From assembly GCF_002407205.1 (NCBI RefSeq), contig NZ_CP023549.1, positions 785,001 to 849,000 of the forward strand: a DNA stretch of 64,000 bases. Direction: 5' to 3'. Below the pieces are notes generated by a model. That model ran no database searches. It was not told the origin of the DNA and saw nothing but the letters and a program-made list of their open reading frames with translations. The translations under genes and the position numbers were made by a program. Source of the DNA: Rhodobacter sp. CZR27. GTDB taxonomy: Bacteria > Pseudomonadota > Alphaproteobacteria > Rhodobacterales > Rhodobacteraceae. Below are positions 18,028 to 27,201 of the stretch, one piece after another. Position 1 is the stretch's first letter, and each line of letters starts with the position of its first letter.

Positions 18028-18859
18028 ATGACATCGGTTGACGCTCCCCTTCGGACGGCCAGAGACGAGGTCGAACATCTCTTCGGGCAGTGCATTCTGC
18101 GGCTGCAAGCCTTCGAACTGCTGCTGAAATCGATTGTCGCGGGGCATCACGTCTCCGGCTCGACGTCCACATGGGAGGACACCCGCGCCAACCGGATAGC
18201 CGAGGTCCGGCGGAAGACCCTGGGTGGACTGGTCGGCGAGATTATGGGGTCCGTCCTCGTGCCTGCCGGTCAGGAGGGCCAGCGCGACGCGCGCGATGAC
18301 GCCGCCGATTAGCTGCTCGGGGCGGATAGCTTTCCCCGCCGACGACCTCGCCCGCATCGGACGTGAACACCGCGGGCTGGTCGCTTTGCGCAACACCCTG
18401 GTTCACCACTTCCTCGAAGAACACGATCTTCGCACGGAAGACGGCTGCCTCTTAGCGCGACAGGCCCTGACGGCCGCCATTAATCGCGTCGCCCGCGCCC
18501 ATGCGGATCTGCAGACCTGCGCGGCGGACATGGAACAGGCCCGCAGCACCATGGCCGAATATCTCGCGTCACCCGAATTTCACGACTGGATTGTCCACGA
18601 ACGAGTACCTTGGCCCGTCACGACGATCGCGCAAGCCCTGGTGGACGCGGCAAGTGAGTTGGCACCGGGCGGCTGGACATCTGTGGAGACCGCCTTGAGT
18701 TGGTTCCTGACGCGCGATCCCGGCGAACGGCCCGATGATTATGGTTGTCGGAGCTGGCGCCAAGTCATCCACGAATCCGGGCTTTTCGACCTGCAGGTGC
18801 GCAAGGTCGATGGCCGCCCTCGGGCTTGGTATGGTCCTCGCATTCCGAGATTCTGGTAG
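18028..18859 (+). pseudogene. HEPN-like plus OST-HTH/LOTUS domain protein, broken by a stop and a frameshift
   Basis: The gene starts at ATG 18028 and would encode about 277 residues. The first part (LFGQCILRLQAFELLLKSIV) is helical. A stop TAG at 18310-18312 interrupts it, and a 1-base insertion in the CCCC run at 18334-18337 shifts the frame; reading through both gives DDAAD-x-LLGADSF-PADDLARIGREHRGL, a smooth protein sequence. After the lesion comes an HEPN-type Rx4H motif (ALRNTLVHHF) and, at the C-terminus, a LOTUS/OST-HTH domain (SELAPGGWTSVETALSWFL, SWRQVIHESGLFDLQV). LOTUS domains bind RNA, HEPN domains are often RNases, and such fusions occur in toxin or defence settings. Two independent lesions argue for true decay. 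Confidence 0.6.
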
Positions 18860-19374
18860 CCGCGGTGTCATGTCGGACGCCATAGAATAGCCCGTTCCGT
18901 GTCAACGGGCGGGAAGCGAACGGCCGCGCGGCATGGCATCCGCAGAAACCTACAAAACGGGCCGCTCAATCTCACGGCGCGAACGGGTGTGATGCGCACA
19001 TTGCGAGCTTGCCGTCACCTACCCTGCCAAGCGCGACAACAAGACGCGCTCCGGCCCATAATGGCCTTTCGGGCACCGAAGCTCGTTCGGACGAAGCTGC
19101 CGTTCGAGCACTGCGCAGCGAGAGGACCGGTCAGCCCTTCTCGGACCTTCGAACTCACTGCGGCATGGCCGGCGGCACCGAGCCGGCGGGCGGAAAGCGG
19201 TCTGACGGCAGTGCGGCACAGCAGCCGCAGCATAAAGCCGGAGCGGCCGTTCGTTGATCGCGCAGCGCGTACAGCCCGGGATCCACGCGGACAGCTGCTC
19301 GATCCACGGGTTTACGGAACCAGACAGGCGCTTCCGGTGCTTTCCCATCAGTCACAGCCTGCCGAGAGCGAGAA
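18860..19374. repeat. Gene-free stretch holding a decayed dispersed repeat
   Basis: No credible gene is present. From about 19060 to 19215 it carries a degenerate sequence that also occurs, on the opposite strand, near 30540-30725 and 48190-48295. Shared blocks include GCAGCGAGAGG, CAGCCCTT and GGCGGAAAGCGGTC, in the same order. The last block recurs in part at about 23993-24010 (AAGCGGTCTGACGGC). I take it to be an old intergenic repeat family, not a gene. Confidence 0.45.
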
Positions 19375-20865
19375 ATGGAAAAGCCGAGCTTCGACCCGCC
19401 GTCCTTGCCGCTTGCCCTTGTACCGGTGATCCTGACGCTGGGCCTGCTGGCCTTGCAGCTGTTCTACTTCGGCGATTTCACCCCGCATATTCCGCTCGTG
19501 ATCGGGCTGGCGATAACCGGGCTTGTCGGCGTGCTGCGCGGGCAGGAATGGCTGGATATCCGTGAGGGCGTCTTCCACGTCATCCATGTCTCGATGCCCT
19601 CGCTTTCGGTGCTGATCGTGGTGGGGATGATCATCGGGGTCTGGATCGCCTCCGGCACGGTGCCGACGCTGATCTACTACGGGTTGACCCTTTTGAACCC
19701 GTCGATCTTCCTTGCGGCGGCGATGATCCTCTGTTCGGTCGTCTCGCTTTCACTTGGCACCAGTTGGGGCACGGTGGGCACGGTGGGCCTCGCGCTCATG
19801 GGGATTGGCGCGGGCTTCGGCATCCCGGCGTATTGGACGGCCGGCGCGGTCGTCTCCGGCGCATTCTTCGGCGACAAGATCTCGCCCCTGTCCGACACAA
19901 CCAACCTTGCGCCCGCCGTGACCGGAGTGAATATCTTCGATCACATCCGCAACATGCTGCCAACGACGGTGCCGGCGATGCTGATCGCATTGGTGGCCTA
20001 TCTCGTGGCCGGCTATGCTCTGATCGGCTCCGACGAGGCCTCCTTCGGCGCCATCGAGAGGATCACGGCGGAACTCGACGAGAGGTTCGAGATCGGCCTT
20101 GTGCCGTTGCTGCCCGCGCTGGTCGTCGTGATCCTTGCACTGACGCGCAAGCCGCCGCTGCCGTCGCTGTTCGCGGGGGTGCTGGCAGGGGCGCTGATCG
20201 CGATCTTCCAGCAGGGCGCCGGGGTGCATGACGTCTTCACCTATGCCCAGTCGGGCTATGTCCTCGAAACCGGGGTAGCCGAGATCGACAGCCTGCTGAA
20301 TTCGGGCGGCATTCAGTCGATGATGTGGACCATCTCGCTGATGCTGATCGCGCTCGGCTTCGGCGGAGCGCTGGAACGCACCGGCTGCCTCGAAGCCATC
20401 ATCACGGCGATCATCGCGCGGGTAAAGTCCTTCGCGGCGGTGCAAAGCTCGGCCATCGCCACCGCCTTCGCCACCAACCTCGTCGCGGGCGACCCGTATA
20501 TCTCGATCGCGCTGCCGGGGCGGATGTATTCGCCGCTTTACCGCGGCATGGGCTATTCGACGCTGAACCTCAGCCGCGCGGTCGAAGAGGGCGGCACGCT
20601 GATGAGCCCGCTGATCCCGTGGAACGCCGGCGGCGCCTTCGTGATCTCGGCGTTGGGTCTGGGGATCATGTCCGGCCAGATCCAGAACCTGCTTTACATC
20701 CCGCTGGCATTCGCCTGCTGGACGGCGCCGCTGATCGGAATCTTCTACGCCTTCACCGGCTTCTTCTCGCCACGGGCGACCGATGACGAACGCGCGGCCT
20801 GGGCGAATTCCTCCGAGGATGTCATGGATCTGGAAGATCACGCACTCTCGGACAGCAGAGGCTGA
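19375..20865 (+). CDS. nhaC: NhaC-family Na+/H+ antiporter
   Basis: A 496-residue inner-membrane protein with about twelve transmembrane segments and the NhaC-family Na+/H+ antiporter layout: an early charged loop (GQEWLDIREGVFHVIHVSM), the conserved GAFFGDKISPLSDTTNLA segment that carries the key acidic and polar residues, a second half with TNLVAGDPYISIALPGRM, and EEGGTLMSPLIPWNAGGAF. Such antiporters export Na+ or exchange organic ions such as malate/lactate in exchange for protons and help with salt and pH homeostasis. ATG 19375 has AGAGCGAGAA just upstream. No operon partner is evident; the next gene lies 450 bp away. Confidence 0.88.
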   Translation: MEKPSFDPPSLPLALVPVILTLGLLALQLFYFGDFTPHIPLVIGLAITGLVGVLRGQEWLDIREGVFHVIHVSMPSLSVLIVVGMIIGVWIASGTVPTLIYYGLTLLNPSIFLAAAMILCSVVSLSLGTSWGTVGTVGLALMGIGAGFGIPAYWTAGAVVSGAFFGDKISPLSDTTNLAPAVTGVNIFDHIRNMLPTTVPAMLIALVAYLVAGYALIGSDEASFGAIERITAELDERFEIGLVPLLPALVVVILALTRKPPLPSLFAGVLAGALIAIFQQGAGVHDVFTYAQSGYVLETGVAEIDSLLNSGGIQSMMWTISLMLIALGFGGALERTGCLEAIITAIIARVKSFAAVQSSAIATAFATNLVAGDPYISIALPGRMYSPLYRGMGYSTLNLSRAVEEGGTLMSPLIPWNAGGAFVISALGLGIMSGQIQNLLYIPLAFACWTAPLIGIFYAFTGFFSPRATDDERAAWANSSEDVMDLEDHALSDSRG

Positions 20866-21313
20866 AGAACTTCCGCGGCGGCCGAACGCGGGCCTCGGCC
20901 CGTCCGACGCAGAACTCGTGGATGACGATGTCGTAGCGGCCGATCTCGTTCCGGTCGAATCGACGGAAACCGAACCGGTCAAAATACGGCGAATGGCGTA
21001 GCTTTCGAGGCTGCTACGCGAGGGTTTACGAGTACATTGTGTCGCCCTCCCGCGTAGCCGCCCGCGTCCGCCACTGTGGCTCTATATCCTGTTCGTCGGT
21101 CGAGCAGCGGGCATGGCCCATGAAGGTCCGGGTCATTCGGGCGAATGTATGGATAGGGTTCCCTTGCGGCGATGTTTCCGTACCACTCATACGAGACGAT
21201 TCTCCGAGCGTCTTCCTGCCGCCGAGGTGTCGGCCACATCGTCCGCAGAGGGTCCCCCTCGCGGACAGGAACCGGATCTGACCGGCTCCGTTGGGCCTCA
21301 GCCCGGAGGTGTG
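20866..21313. other. Intergenic stretch between nhaC and the DUF2254 gene
   Basis: No gene supported. The open frames here lack ribosome-binding sites and family similarity. The promoter of the DUF2254 gene probably lies in the second half, where local composition is more mixed (CATTGTGTCG, GTATGGATAGGG), but no clear hexamers stand out. Confidence 0.3.
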
Positions 21314-22558
21314 ATGGCTTTCGTCCATTTCGAGAGAATCCTGACCAGAACCCGCAGCTCGCTCTGGTTCCGGCCGGCCCTCTATGCTGCGGTGGCGGTG
21401 GCCACGCTCGTGCTGGCGCCGGTGATCGCGCCCTTCATCCCGGACAGGCTGGTGCGGCTGATCGGGCTCGACGGCGTCTACGACCTGCTCGACGCACTGG
21501 CGAATTCCCTGCTGGCGGTGGCCATCTTCTCTCTCGGGATCATGGCTTCATCGATGCAGGCCGCCGCCGGCGCCGCGACCCCGCGGGCGCGGCCGCTTCT
21601 GATGCAGGACCGCACGGCCCAGAACGCGATCTCGACCTTCATCGGTGGCTTCATCTTCGCGATCGTGGGCATCGTCGGGCTCTCGACCCGTTATTACAAC
21701 GATGCCTCGCGGGTGGTCCTGTTCTTCGCCTCCTGCGTCGTCATCGCGGCGGTCATCCTGTCGCTTATCCGCTGGATCGGCCAGCTGTCGAGTCTTGGCG
21801 ACGTGTCGGAAGTGATCGACCGACTGGAGGAGGCGACCGCCGGGGCGCTCGCGGCCCATGCCCGAGATCCCTTCATGGGCGGACTGCCGGGACTGGCGCC
21901 GCCGGACGGCTTCGACCTCTTCCCGGATCGGTTCGGCTATCTGGAGACCGTGAACATCCCAGAGATCGCGCGCACCGCCGAGCACATCCCCCTGTGCCTG
22001 CTGGTCCGGCCGGGCGCCTATCTCGATCCGACCCGCCCGATGCTGCGCGCGGCGCGCTTCCTCGACGAAGAGACCGGGGCGCGGCTACGCGCGGCCTTCG
22101 TCATCGGCCCCGACCGGTCCTTCGACCACGACCCGCGCTTCGGCCTGATCGTGCTGTCCGAGGTCGCCTCGCGCGCGCTGTCGCCGGGCGTCAACGACCC
22201 CGGCACGGCCATCGACGTCATCGGCACCTCGGTCGGCCTGCTGGCGCGCTGGTCGGACGATCTGGCGCCACAGCCGGAGGTGCGCCACCCGCAGCTTCAC
22301 GTCGCGCCGCTGTCGGTCACGGACCTGATGGAGGACGCCTTCCGCTGGATCGCGCGCGACGGGGCGGGCCAGCTGGAAGTGCAGATCCGGCTTCAGAAGG
22401 GGCTGGCGACGCTGGCCGCGCACGACCCAGGCCTGTTCGGGGCGGCGGCCCGCGCACTGTCGCACGAGGCGCTGGACCGCGCCGCCCGCGCGATGGAGCT
22501 TCCGCAGGATATCGAGCGGCTGAGGGCCGAGGCCGCGCGGCTGGCTACCGCGGAATGA
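21314..22558 (+). CDS. DUF2254 membrane protein
   Basis: A 414-residue inner-membrane protein of the DUF2254 family. Four transmembrane segments lie in the first 165 residues (e.g. ANSLLAVAIFSLGIMASS, GGFIFAIVGIVGLSTRY, VVLFFASCVVIAAVILSLI), followed by a conserved cytoplasmic domain with RALSPGVNDPGTAIDVI, the clearest family motif. Function unknown; the family is sometimes thought to be channel-like. ATG 21314 has GGAGG at 21305-21309; the open frame to 21113 upstream is not supported. Its 3' end overlaps the convergent DUF421 gene by 14 bp. Confidence 0.85.
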   Translation: MAFVHFERILTRTRSSLWFRPALYAAVAVATLVLAPVIAPFIPDRLVRLIGLDGVYDLLDALANSLLAVAIFSLGIMASSMQAAAGAATPRARPLLMQDRTAQNAISTFIGGFIFAIVGIVGLSTRYYNDASRVVLFFASCVVIAAVILSLIRWIGQLSSLGDVSEVIDRLEEATAGALAAHARDPFMGGLPGLAPPDGFDLFPDRFGYLETVNIPEIARTAEHIPLCLLVRPGAYLDPTRPMLRAARFLDEETGARLRAAFVIGPDRSFDHDPRFGLIVLSEVASRALSPGVNDPGTAIDVIGTSVGLLARWSDDLAPQPEVRHPQLHVAPLSVTDLMEDAFRWIARDGAGQLEVQIRLQKGLATLAAHDPGLFGAAARALSHEALDRAARAMELPQDIERLRAEAARLATAE

Positions 22559-23021
22559 CGGTCAGGCTGCCGTCGGTTTCCAGAACGACCGAGCGCGCCG
22601 AGGCGGGATCGTCGAGCCCGCCCTGCCGCAGCGCCGCCCGCACCTCGTCCTGCGTCACGCGCTGGCGCTTCAGCGCGCCGTCGAGAAGGCGACCCTCGTG
22701 CAGCAGCGGTGTCGGCTCGCTCCTGACCAGATCCTGAACCGTCGGAACGCGGACCGACAGCCAGGTGATCGCATCTTGCAGGCAGACGAGCAGCGCGAGC
22801 GCCACCACCCCCTCGACCAGCGGCACGCTCGGGCTGAGAAGCACCGTCGCCAGCGTGGAGCCGAGCGCCACCGTCACCACGAGGTCGAAGGCGTTCATCT
22901 TGCTCAGTGTACGCTTGCCCGACGCGCGCAGCATGACGATGAGCAGGCCGTAAGCCGCTAGGCCGACCACCAGCACCCGCGCCACGCCCGCCCAGCTGTC
23001 GAAGAAGATCGGCTCGGTCAT
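22545..23021 (-). CDS. DUF421 domain membrane protein (YetF-like)
   Basis: A 158-residue protein with three transmembrane helices (VARVLVVGLAAYGLLIVML; VTVALGSTLATVLL; VEGVVALALLVCLQ) and a C-terminal soluble domain typical of DUF421/YetF proteins (KMNAFDLVVTVALGSTLA is the family signature; LHEGRLLDGALKRQRVTQDE and VVLETDGSLTVIPR follow). The molecular role is unknown; in Bacillus the family is linked to spore or envelope functions. ATG 23021 overlaps the stop of the upstream ZIP-like gene (ATGA), so the two were co-translated when the upstream gene was intact. Confidence 0.88.
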   Translation of the reverse strand: MTEPIFFDSWAGVARVLVVGLAAYGLLIVMLRASGKRTLSKMNAFDLVVTVALGSTLATVLLSPSVPLVEGVVALALLVCLQDAITWLSVRVPTVQDLVRSEPTPLLHEGRLLDGALKRQRVTQDEVRAALRQGGLDDPASARSVVLETDGSLTVIPR

Positions 23022-23817
23022 TGATGCCTTCCCTTGCGGCTCGATCTCATGGGCAACATGCCTGGGCCCGAAATGATCCGAAGCCTGACGCAGGTGGGGC
23101 AGATCGCGCCGGGGACCAGCGCATAGGCCGCGGCACCGCCGAAAAAGAGCCAGAAGCGGCTCTGTCGCTCCTCCGGCAGTTCCTCCTTCAGCACGTTCAG
23201 CACCACCCCGCCGGCGAGGAAGGCAAAGAGGAAGCCCCAGGCCACATCCGGCAGGCGCGTCACCGCTGCGAGCGCCCAGCCCGCCACCACGGCCCTTGCC
23301 ATGATCCAGCGGCCGGTCCGGTCGTAACGATGCTTGTGATCCTCGCGCGGGCCGAAGTCGCTGGTCACGAAGGCGGCATCGCAGCGGCATGGAGCAGGAG
23401 CGACACGAGCCCCGGCTCCTCGCGGTGGACGAGCAGATAGCCGATCAGCAGGTTGTATCCGGCGAAGGAGCCGAGGTGGATCCAGAAGAGCCGCGCCTCG
23501 ACCGCATCCTCCCGGCCCTCCGCCCGCGAGCGGCTGCGCGAGGTCTTGGCGAGCCTCTCGAGCCCGTAGAAGGTGGTGAGCCCGGCGAGTCAGACGAGGA
23601 AGACCGGGGTCTCGGCCCGAAGCCCCAGCTCGCGCGCGAAGGTGGCTTGGTGCGCGCCCGGTTCGGGCAGGATGTGCAGGAAGACGTAGGCGACGGCCAG
23701 GCCACCCGCCGCCGGGAGCCAGGTGCTGCGGGGAACATGTCCCAGGAAGCGCAGGCGTCCGATGAAGATGTGGATGAGCCCGAGGCCTGCGGCGAGAAGG
23801 GCGGTGAGCAGGATCAT
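23018..23817 (-). pseudogene. ZIP-like polytopic membrane protein with a premature stop and a frameshift
   Basis: Starting at ATG 23817 (MILLTALLAAGLGLIHIFIG) the frame encodes membrane segments (LPAAGGLAVAYVFLHILPE) and then meets TGA at 23590-23592. Reading through gives LAGLTTFYGLERLAKTSRSR and GSFAGYNLLIGYLLVHREEP, clearly the same protein. A frameshift between about 23395 and 23365 is needed to reach FLFAFLAGGVVLNVLKEELP and the stop at 23018-23020, which overlaps the DUF421 start. The HxxPE-type motif (LHILPE) and the VLKEELPEE end resemble ZIP-like membrane proteins often found beside DUF421 genes. Two lesions mean it is probably nonfunctional unless the sequence has errors. Confidence 0.65.
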
Positions 23818-24579
23818 GCGGGTCGACCCGCCCTGCCTGCGGCCCGTCCCGGTGGGCCAAAACCGCGAGCGGGTGGAAACATTGCGCCGCAGCCAGCCGT
23901 TTCCTCCCTGGAGCCGCCCGTCTTGAGGCCGCCCCGGGTGCCGTCCGGAGCCGGAACGACGAGCCGCCGATGTCCTACCTGCGCTTTGCGCTAAGCGGTC
24001 TGACGGCGGCGCGGCAAGGCGGTCGCAGAAACCCGCAATACCGGACACTCGCTCCGACGCCGGCAGCGAAGCGCAGGAAGCGGACATTACACTTGAGAAG
24101 TCACGTCTTGCGCTACCAATGGACTCGGCCCAAAGTGGACGGTCGCCCTGTTAGGATGCGGCCTCGCAGTGTTCCACAAAGCTGTCGTTCCATTGGAACC
24201 GCTGCAAGAAGCCAGCTATAATAGTTGCGATCCCGGCAACTGCCGGCGTTTGCAGGTGCAGCATGGAAATCAGCCAAGACTTCAGCGTGATGTTCCAGTA
24301 GGGCGGCGACCGATCTGAGTCGGTGTGGCATGGTATCTAAAAGAGCGATATCAACTTACTCCCTCATCGGGTTGGGCAAAAGGCCTTGCACCGAACATCT
24401 CGCTGTCGACGCGATCCAGTGAACTGGATCGAGCACGCCGAAGTTACGTTGCAAAAACCGGCCTACACGCTCAAACTGTTTCAGGACGACATCACCGTGA
24501 TCTTGGGGACGGTGAATTTCGCACGGGCGCTGGCCACACTGGAAATCTGAGTCGACGAGTTTAACAGGCGGCGGGAATA
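23818..24579. other. Gene-poor stretch with repeat fragments and a possible mini-ORF
   Basis: About 23993-24100 carries pieces of the dispersed repeat (AAGCGGTCTGACGGC; AGCGCAGGAAGCGGAC, the latter also near 37130). From about 24100 the composition becomes visibly less GC-rich, which marks the edge of the horizontally acquired block. A short frame from GTG 24419 to TGA 24550 (43 codons; VNWIEHAEVTLQKPAYTLK) looks protein-like but has no family match and no clear ribosome-binding site. Confidence 0.35.
24193..24222 (+). promoter_or_regulatory. Candidate sigma70 promoter
   Basis: TTGGAA (24193-24198) and a perfect TATAAT (24217-24222) are separated by 18 bp, inside the lower-GC segment upstream of the DUF3883 gene. 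The -35 box lies in a small palindrome (TTCCATTGGAA). It is 360 bp from the gene start, so it may drive the 24419 mini-ORF or a leader. Confidence 0.4.
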
Positions 24580-25566
24580 ATGGCGACAGAGACACTGGTG
24601 TACATAAACCACGCATGGATGGCACACTACAGAGGGCCCAAGGGGGACAAGGCCGAGGGCAACTTCGGTTTTCTGAAGACGAATGGCATTGCCCATGAAT
24701 CATGGAACTTCGAGCCAATCAGGGGGAAGGTCTATGGCTATGTGCCCCGTTCTGCAAAAATCAAGATTTCGCGGCTAGGTGCGAAACGCGGCGATGCTGC
24801 GGTGGATGGCGTGACGGTTGTCTGGATTGCGCGAAATCCACGAACCAAGAAGACTGTAATCGTCGGCTGGTATCGGAACGCACGCATCCACAGAGATGCC
24901 GAGCATCGAATTCTGGAGCGTTTGTCGGGCTTCGATGTCGGATATCAGATCGAAGCGCCCGCTGTCGACGCGGTACTTCTGCCGATCGATGCTCGTTCAT
25001 TCATTATTCCCACGGCAAAGGAGCCCGGGAACTTGGGCCAAAGCCCGGTCTGGTACGGCAAAGGAGAAGCCTTCAATAGAGATGTCGCTGAATACATCGG
25101 CCGAGGCGGGCGACGCGTCGATCGATCAGCCAAATCTCCAAGACAGACTGACCCAGAGTTACGCCGTAAGGTGGAACAGGCCGCGATTAACCATGCGATC
25201 GCCTATTACGAGTCCGAAAAGGGCGGTTCTCACAGGGTGGAGACAGTTGAAAAAGACGGCGTAGGTTGGGACCTTGAAGCGTTTGCTGAAGACGGCGTCA
25301 ATCTTAAAGTTGAGGTCAAAGGACTTTCGGGCAAAGACCTAGTCGTCGAATTGACGCCAAACGAATACGCGAAAATGCGGTCACCTGAACACCGGATGGA
25401 CTACATCATTTACGTGCTTTCGGAGGCGCTTACGTCGAAGCCGACGGCCTACATCTTTCGCCATGATGCAATTCTGTCGAAGGGAAATGACCTTGTCTGG
25501 GTGACCGAGGACGGGCAACGTCTACGAATTCAGCCTATCATCGCAGCCAGACTGTCAATTGCTTGA
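24580..25566 (+). CDS. DUF3883-domain protein (putative nuclease-like defence protein)
   Basis: A 328-residue protein. Residues about 195-295 form a DUF3883 (NOV C-terminal) domain, recognisable by GVGWDLEAF, LKVEVKGLSGKDLVVELTPN and YIIYVLSEAL. The D...EVK pattern is the PD-(D/E)xK nuclease arrangement, so DNA cleavage or binding is plausible. The N-terminal ~170 residues (MATETLVYINHAWMAHYRGP; VDGVTVVWIARNPRTKKTVI) recur in restriction-like proteins but I cannot name a domain. DUF3883 proteins are common in bacterial defence loci. Codon use is less GC-biased than in the core genes, a sign of transfer. It faces the radical SAM gene with ~200 bp between their stops, so it is not in that operon, but may belong to the same island. 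Confidence 0.7.
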   Translation: MATETLVYINHAWMAHYRGPKGDKAEGNFGFLKTNGIAHESWNFEPIRGKVYGYVPRSAKIKISRLGAKRGDAAVDGVTVVWIARNPRTKKTVIVGWYRNARIHRDAEHRILERLSGFDVGYQIEAPAVDAVLLPIDARSFIIPTAKEPGNLGQSPVWYGKGEAFNRDVAEYIGRGGRRVDRSAKSPRQTDPELRRKVEQAAINHAIAYYESEKGGSHRVETVEKDGVGWDLEAFAEDGVNLKVEVKGLSGKDLVVELTPNEYAKMRSPEHRMDYIIYVLSEALTSKPTAYIFRHDAILSKGNDLVWVTEDGQRLRIQPIIAARLSIA

Positions 25567-25763
25567 CCGAGGCACACCCGTACTGCTTTACGAAACCGGC
25601 CCATAACCACCGTCGACAGGCATCGAGCGTACGCCAACGCCCCGTCCTCCATGTCACGTATGGTCTGTCTGCTTGCTACCCTAAAAGCTGCCATTTATCT
25701 GGCCTGGCACTAGACTGAATGGACAATCGACATTGCATTGAGCTAGGAGCGACAGATATTCGC
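25567..25763. other. Convergent intergenic spacer
   Basis: A ~200-bp region between two convergent genes with no coding potential. I see no strong stem plus T tract; termination signals must be weak or factor-dependent. Confidence 0.3.
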
Positions 25764-26825
25764 CTAGCGGTTTCCGCAGATAACGAGTTGATCGAATATC
25801 GGGCAACCGTTCATGCAGGTTCGCCTGTGCGAGCAGCCGCCGCAGCGGTTGGAGGAAAAGTAACGCCGAAATGAGCGGACGTTTTCCGAGCCGTGCCAGA
25901 TGTCCAGAAGTGAAGTGTCTTCATCGAGCGTGCCGCCTTCGACTAGGCCGCTCTGAAACGAGCAAGGATAAACTTTCATGTCTTCGGAAACGTATAGAGA
26001 GAACCGTCCTGCATCGCAGGCATCCACTAGCGCGTTGTTGGCATCCGTTCTGGCGAACACCCCGCTTACACAACATGCATCGAACCCGACCTTGAGTTTC
26101 GCATCAGTTGCGGTGGCTAGGCCGAAGAACTCATCGAGGCGATCGCTATGACGGAGCATCTTTTCCTCAAAGATCTTCCGCCCCGAGGGTTTGTAGTTGA
26201 GGAAGATGATGGCGTTGATCTTGACAAGGAACTGGGGCGGGTTGCGGAGCCAGTCGATCGCCGTGTCAACGCTGTCGCTGTCGATGATGAAATGCACATT
26301 GGTCTTGATATCGTGATCAGTCAGCAGGCCGATGGTCTCAGCTGTCTCGTGATAGGGAGCGTAAGCAGAGACCGCCACTGCGCCGCAATTGCGACGGGTC
26401 GCAGCCAATACTTCGTCGGTCAGTCCGCGTCCGTTAGTAGTGTAGTTTGGGACGATCCCTTTCGCCCAAGTGTAGTCAAGGATTTCGACGAAATCGGGGT
26501 GCTGGTTGGGGTTGCCGCCCCCCAGCGCGACTTGGAAGGTCCCCATCTCGGCCGCCTGGTCGATCACGCGCTTGTAATCAGCGAGCGCCATGTGCGACCC
26601 ATGCCGGGTAGAGCTCTTGTAGCAGAACACGCAACCCTTGTCGCACCAGTTTGTAATTGAAATGTCTATAAGCTCGGGGCCGTGCGGCGACCAGAATGGC
26701 TCGCGCCCACCGGGATCGGGGACGCGGGCGAAGAAGCCGGTTCGGGCGTTAAAGAAGGTCGAATAGCCGAGATCTTTGTAACAATTGACGCGCAAGCTCG
26801 TTTCACCAATAGTTGTCATAGGCAT
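25764..26825 (-). CDS. Radical SAM enzyme with SPASM-like C-terminus
   Basis: A 353-residue radical SAM protein. The [4Fe-4S] motif is Cys61-x3-Cys65-x2-Cys68 (NWCDKGCVFCYKSS), followed by a GGE-like SAM motif (FQVALGGGNPNQHP). The C-terminal region holds many cysteines (VYPCSFQSG, then Cys328, Cys331, Cys337, Cys341 and Cys350 in CGGCSHRRTCMNGCPIF), a SPASM-type pattern for auxiliary iron-sulfur clusters. SPASM enzymes usually modify peptides. ATG 26825 lies inside the end of the upstream gene (23-bp overlap); ATG 26819 is an alternative. It is the last gene of a four-gene overlapping set, directly after a small protein with a Ser-rich N-terminal motif that could be its substrate. This pairing is inference. 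Confidence 0.82.
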   Translation of the reverse strand: MPMTTIGETSLRVNCYKDLGYSTFFNARTGFFARVPDPGGREPFWSPHGPELIDISITNWCDKGCVFCYKSSTRHGSHMALADYKRVIDQAAEMGTFQVALGGGNPNQHPDFVEILDYTWAKGIVPNYTTNGRGLTDEVLAATRRNCGAVAVSAYAPYHETAETIGLLTDHDIKTNVHFIIDSDSVDTAIDWLRNPPQFLVKINAIIFLNYKPSGRKIFEEKMLRHSDRLDEFFGLATATDAKLKVGFDACCVSGVFARTDANNALVDACDAGRFSLYVSEDMKVYPCSFQSGLVEGGTLDEDTSLLDIWHGSENVRSFRRYFSSNRCGGCSHRRTCMNGCPIFDQLVICGNR

Positions 26826-27201
26826 TGATAAAGAACTTTTCAGACTCAATCTCGAAAATCTCAGTGCAAAGCGTCATCTCGGCCAGATTGTTCTCGCTGC
26901 TAAAGCGGCCGATCGTGACCGTATCGCCGTTTACGATGCCCTGCTTCATACGATCGAGCACCGCCGGCGTAAAATTTTGCCGGCTCTCCGTTGTGTCGAC
27001 ATCCTCGACTCGCGTCAGGACTGTTCCGCGGTCGATCTGGGTCTTGAGCTCAGCGAACATGGCCTCGAAGAGCGGTGCCACAGGGCTGTCGTGACCGACC
27101 CCCGCCGCCGAGAAGAATTCGTCGCGCGACAGCATGTCCCGCGCGATATAGACAAACGAAGTCGACGAACTGTTTGAGACGAAATCCATCTTAATCTTCA
27201 T
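26803..27201 (-). CDS. Small protein with N-terminal NSSSTSF motif (candidate peptide substrate)
   Basis: A 132-residue protein starting at ATG 27201 (MKIKMDFVSNSSSTSFVYIA). The DFVSNSSSTSF stretch at residues 6-16 matches an N-terminal motif (DFV-T/S-NSSSSSF) that I recall on many otherwise unrelated small proteins, mostly in anaerobes and Firmicutes, where its meaning is unclear. The rest is an acidic mixed alpha/beta segment (FEAMFAELKTQIDRGTVLTR; GRFSSENNLAEMTLCTEIFE) with no known domain. It overlaps the upstream gene by 11 bp and the radical SAM gene by 23 bp. A conserved short leader next to a SPASM enzyme is the layout of peptide-maturation systems; that reading is inference. The open frame upstream of 27201 is a shadow. 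Confidence 0.7.
   Translation of the reverse strand: MKIKMDFVSNSSSTSFVYIARDMLSRDEFFSAAGVGHDSPVAPLFEAMFAELKTQIDRGTVLTRVEDVDTTESRQNFTPAVLDRMKQGIVNGDTVTIGRFSSENNLAEMTLCTEIFEIESEKFFINAYDNYW

Noticed and set aside
17593..18396. 267-codon minus-strand open frame
   Set aside because: Antisense to the small ORF and HEPN-LOTUS gene, which show real domains.
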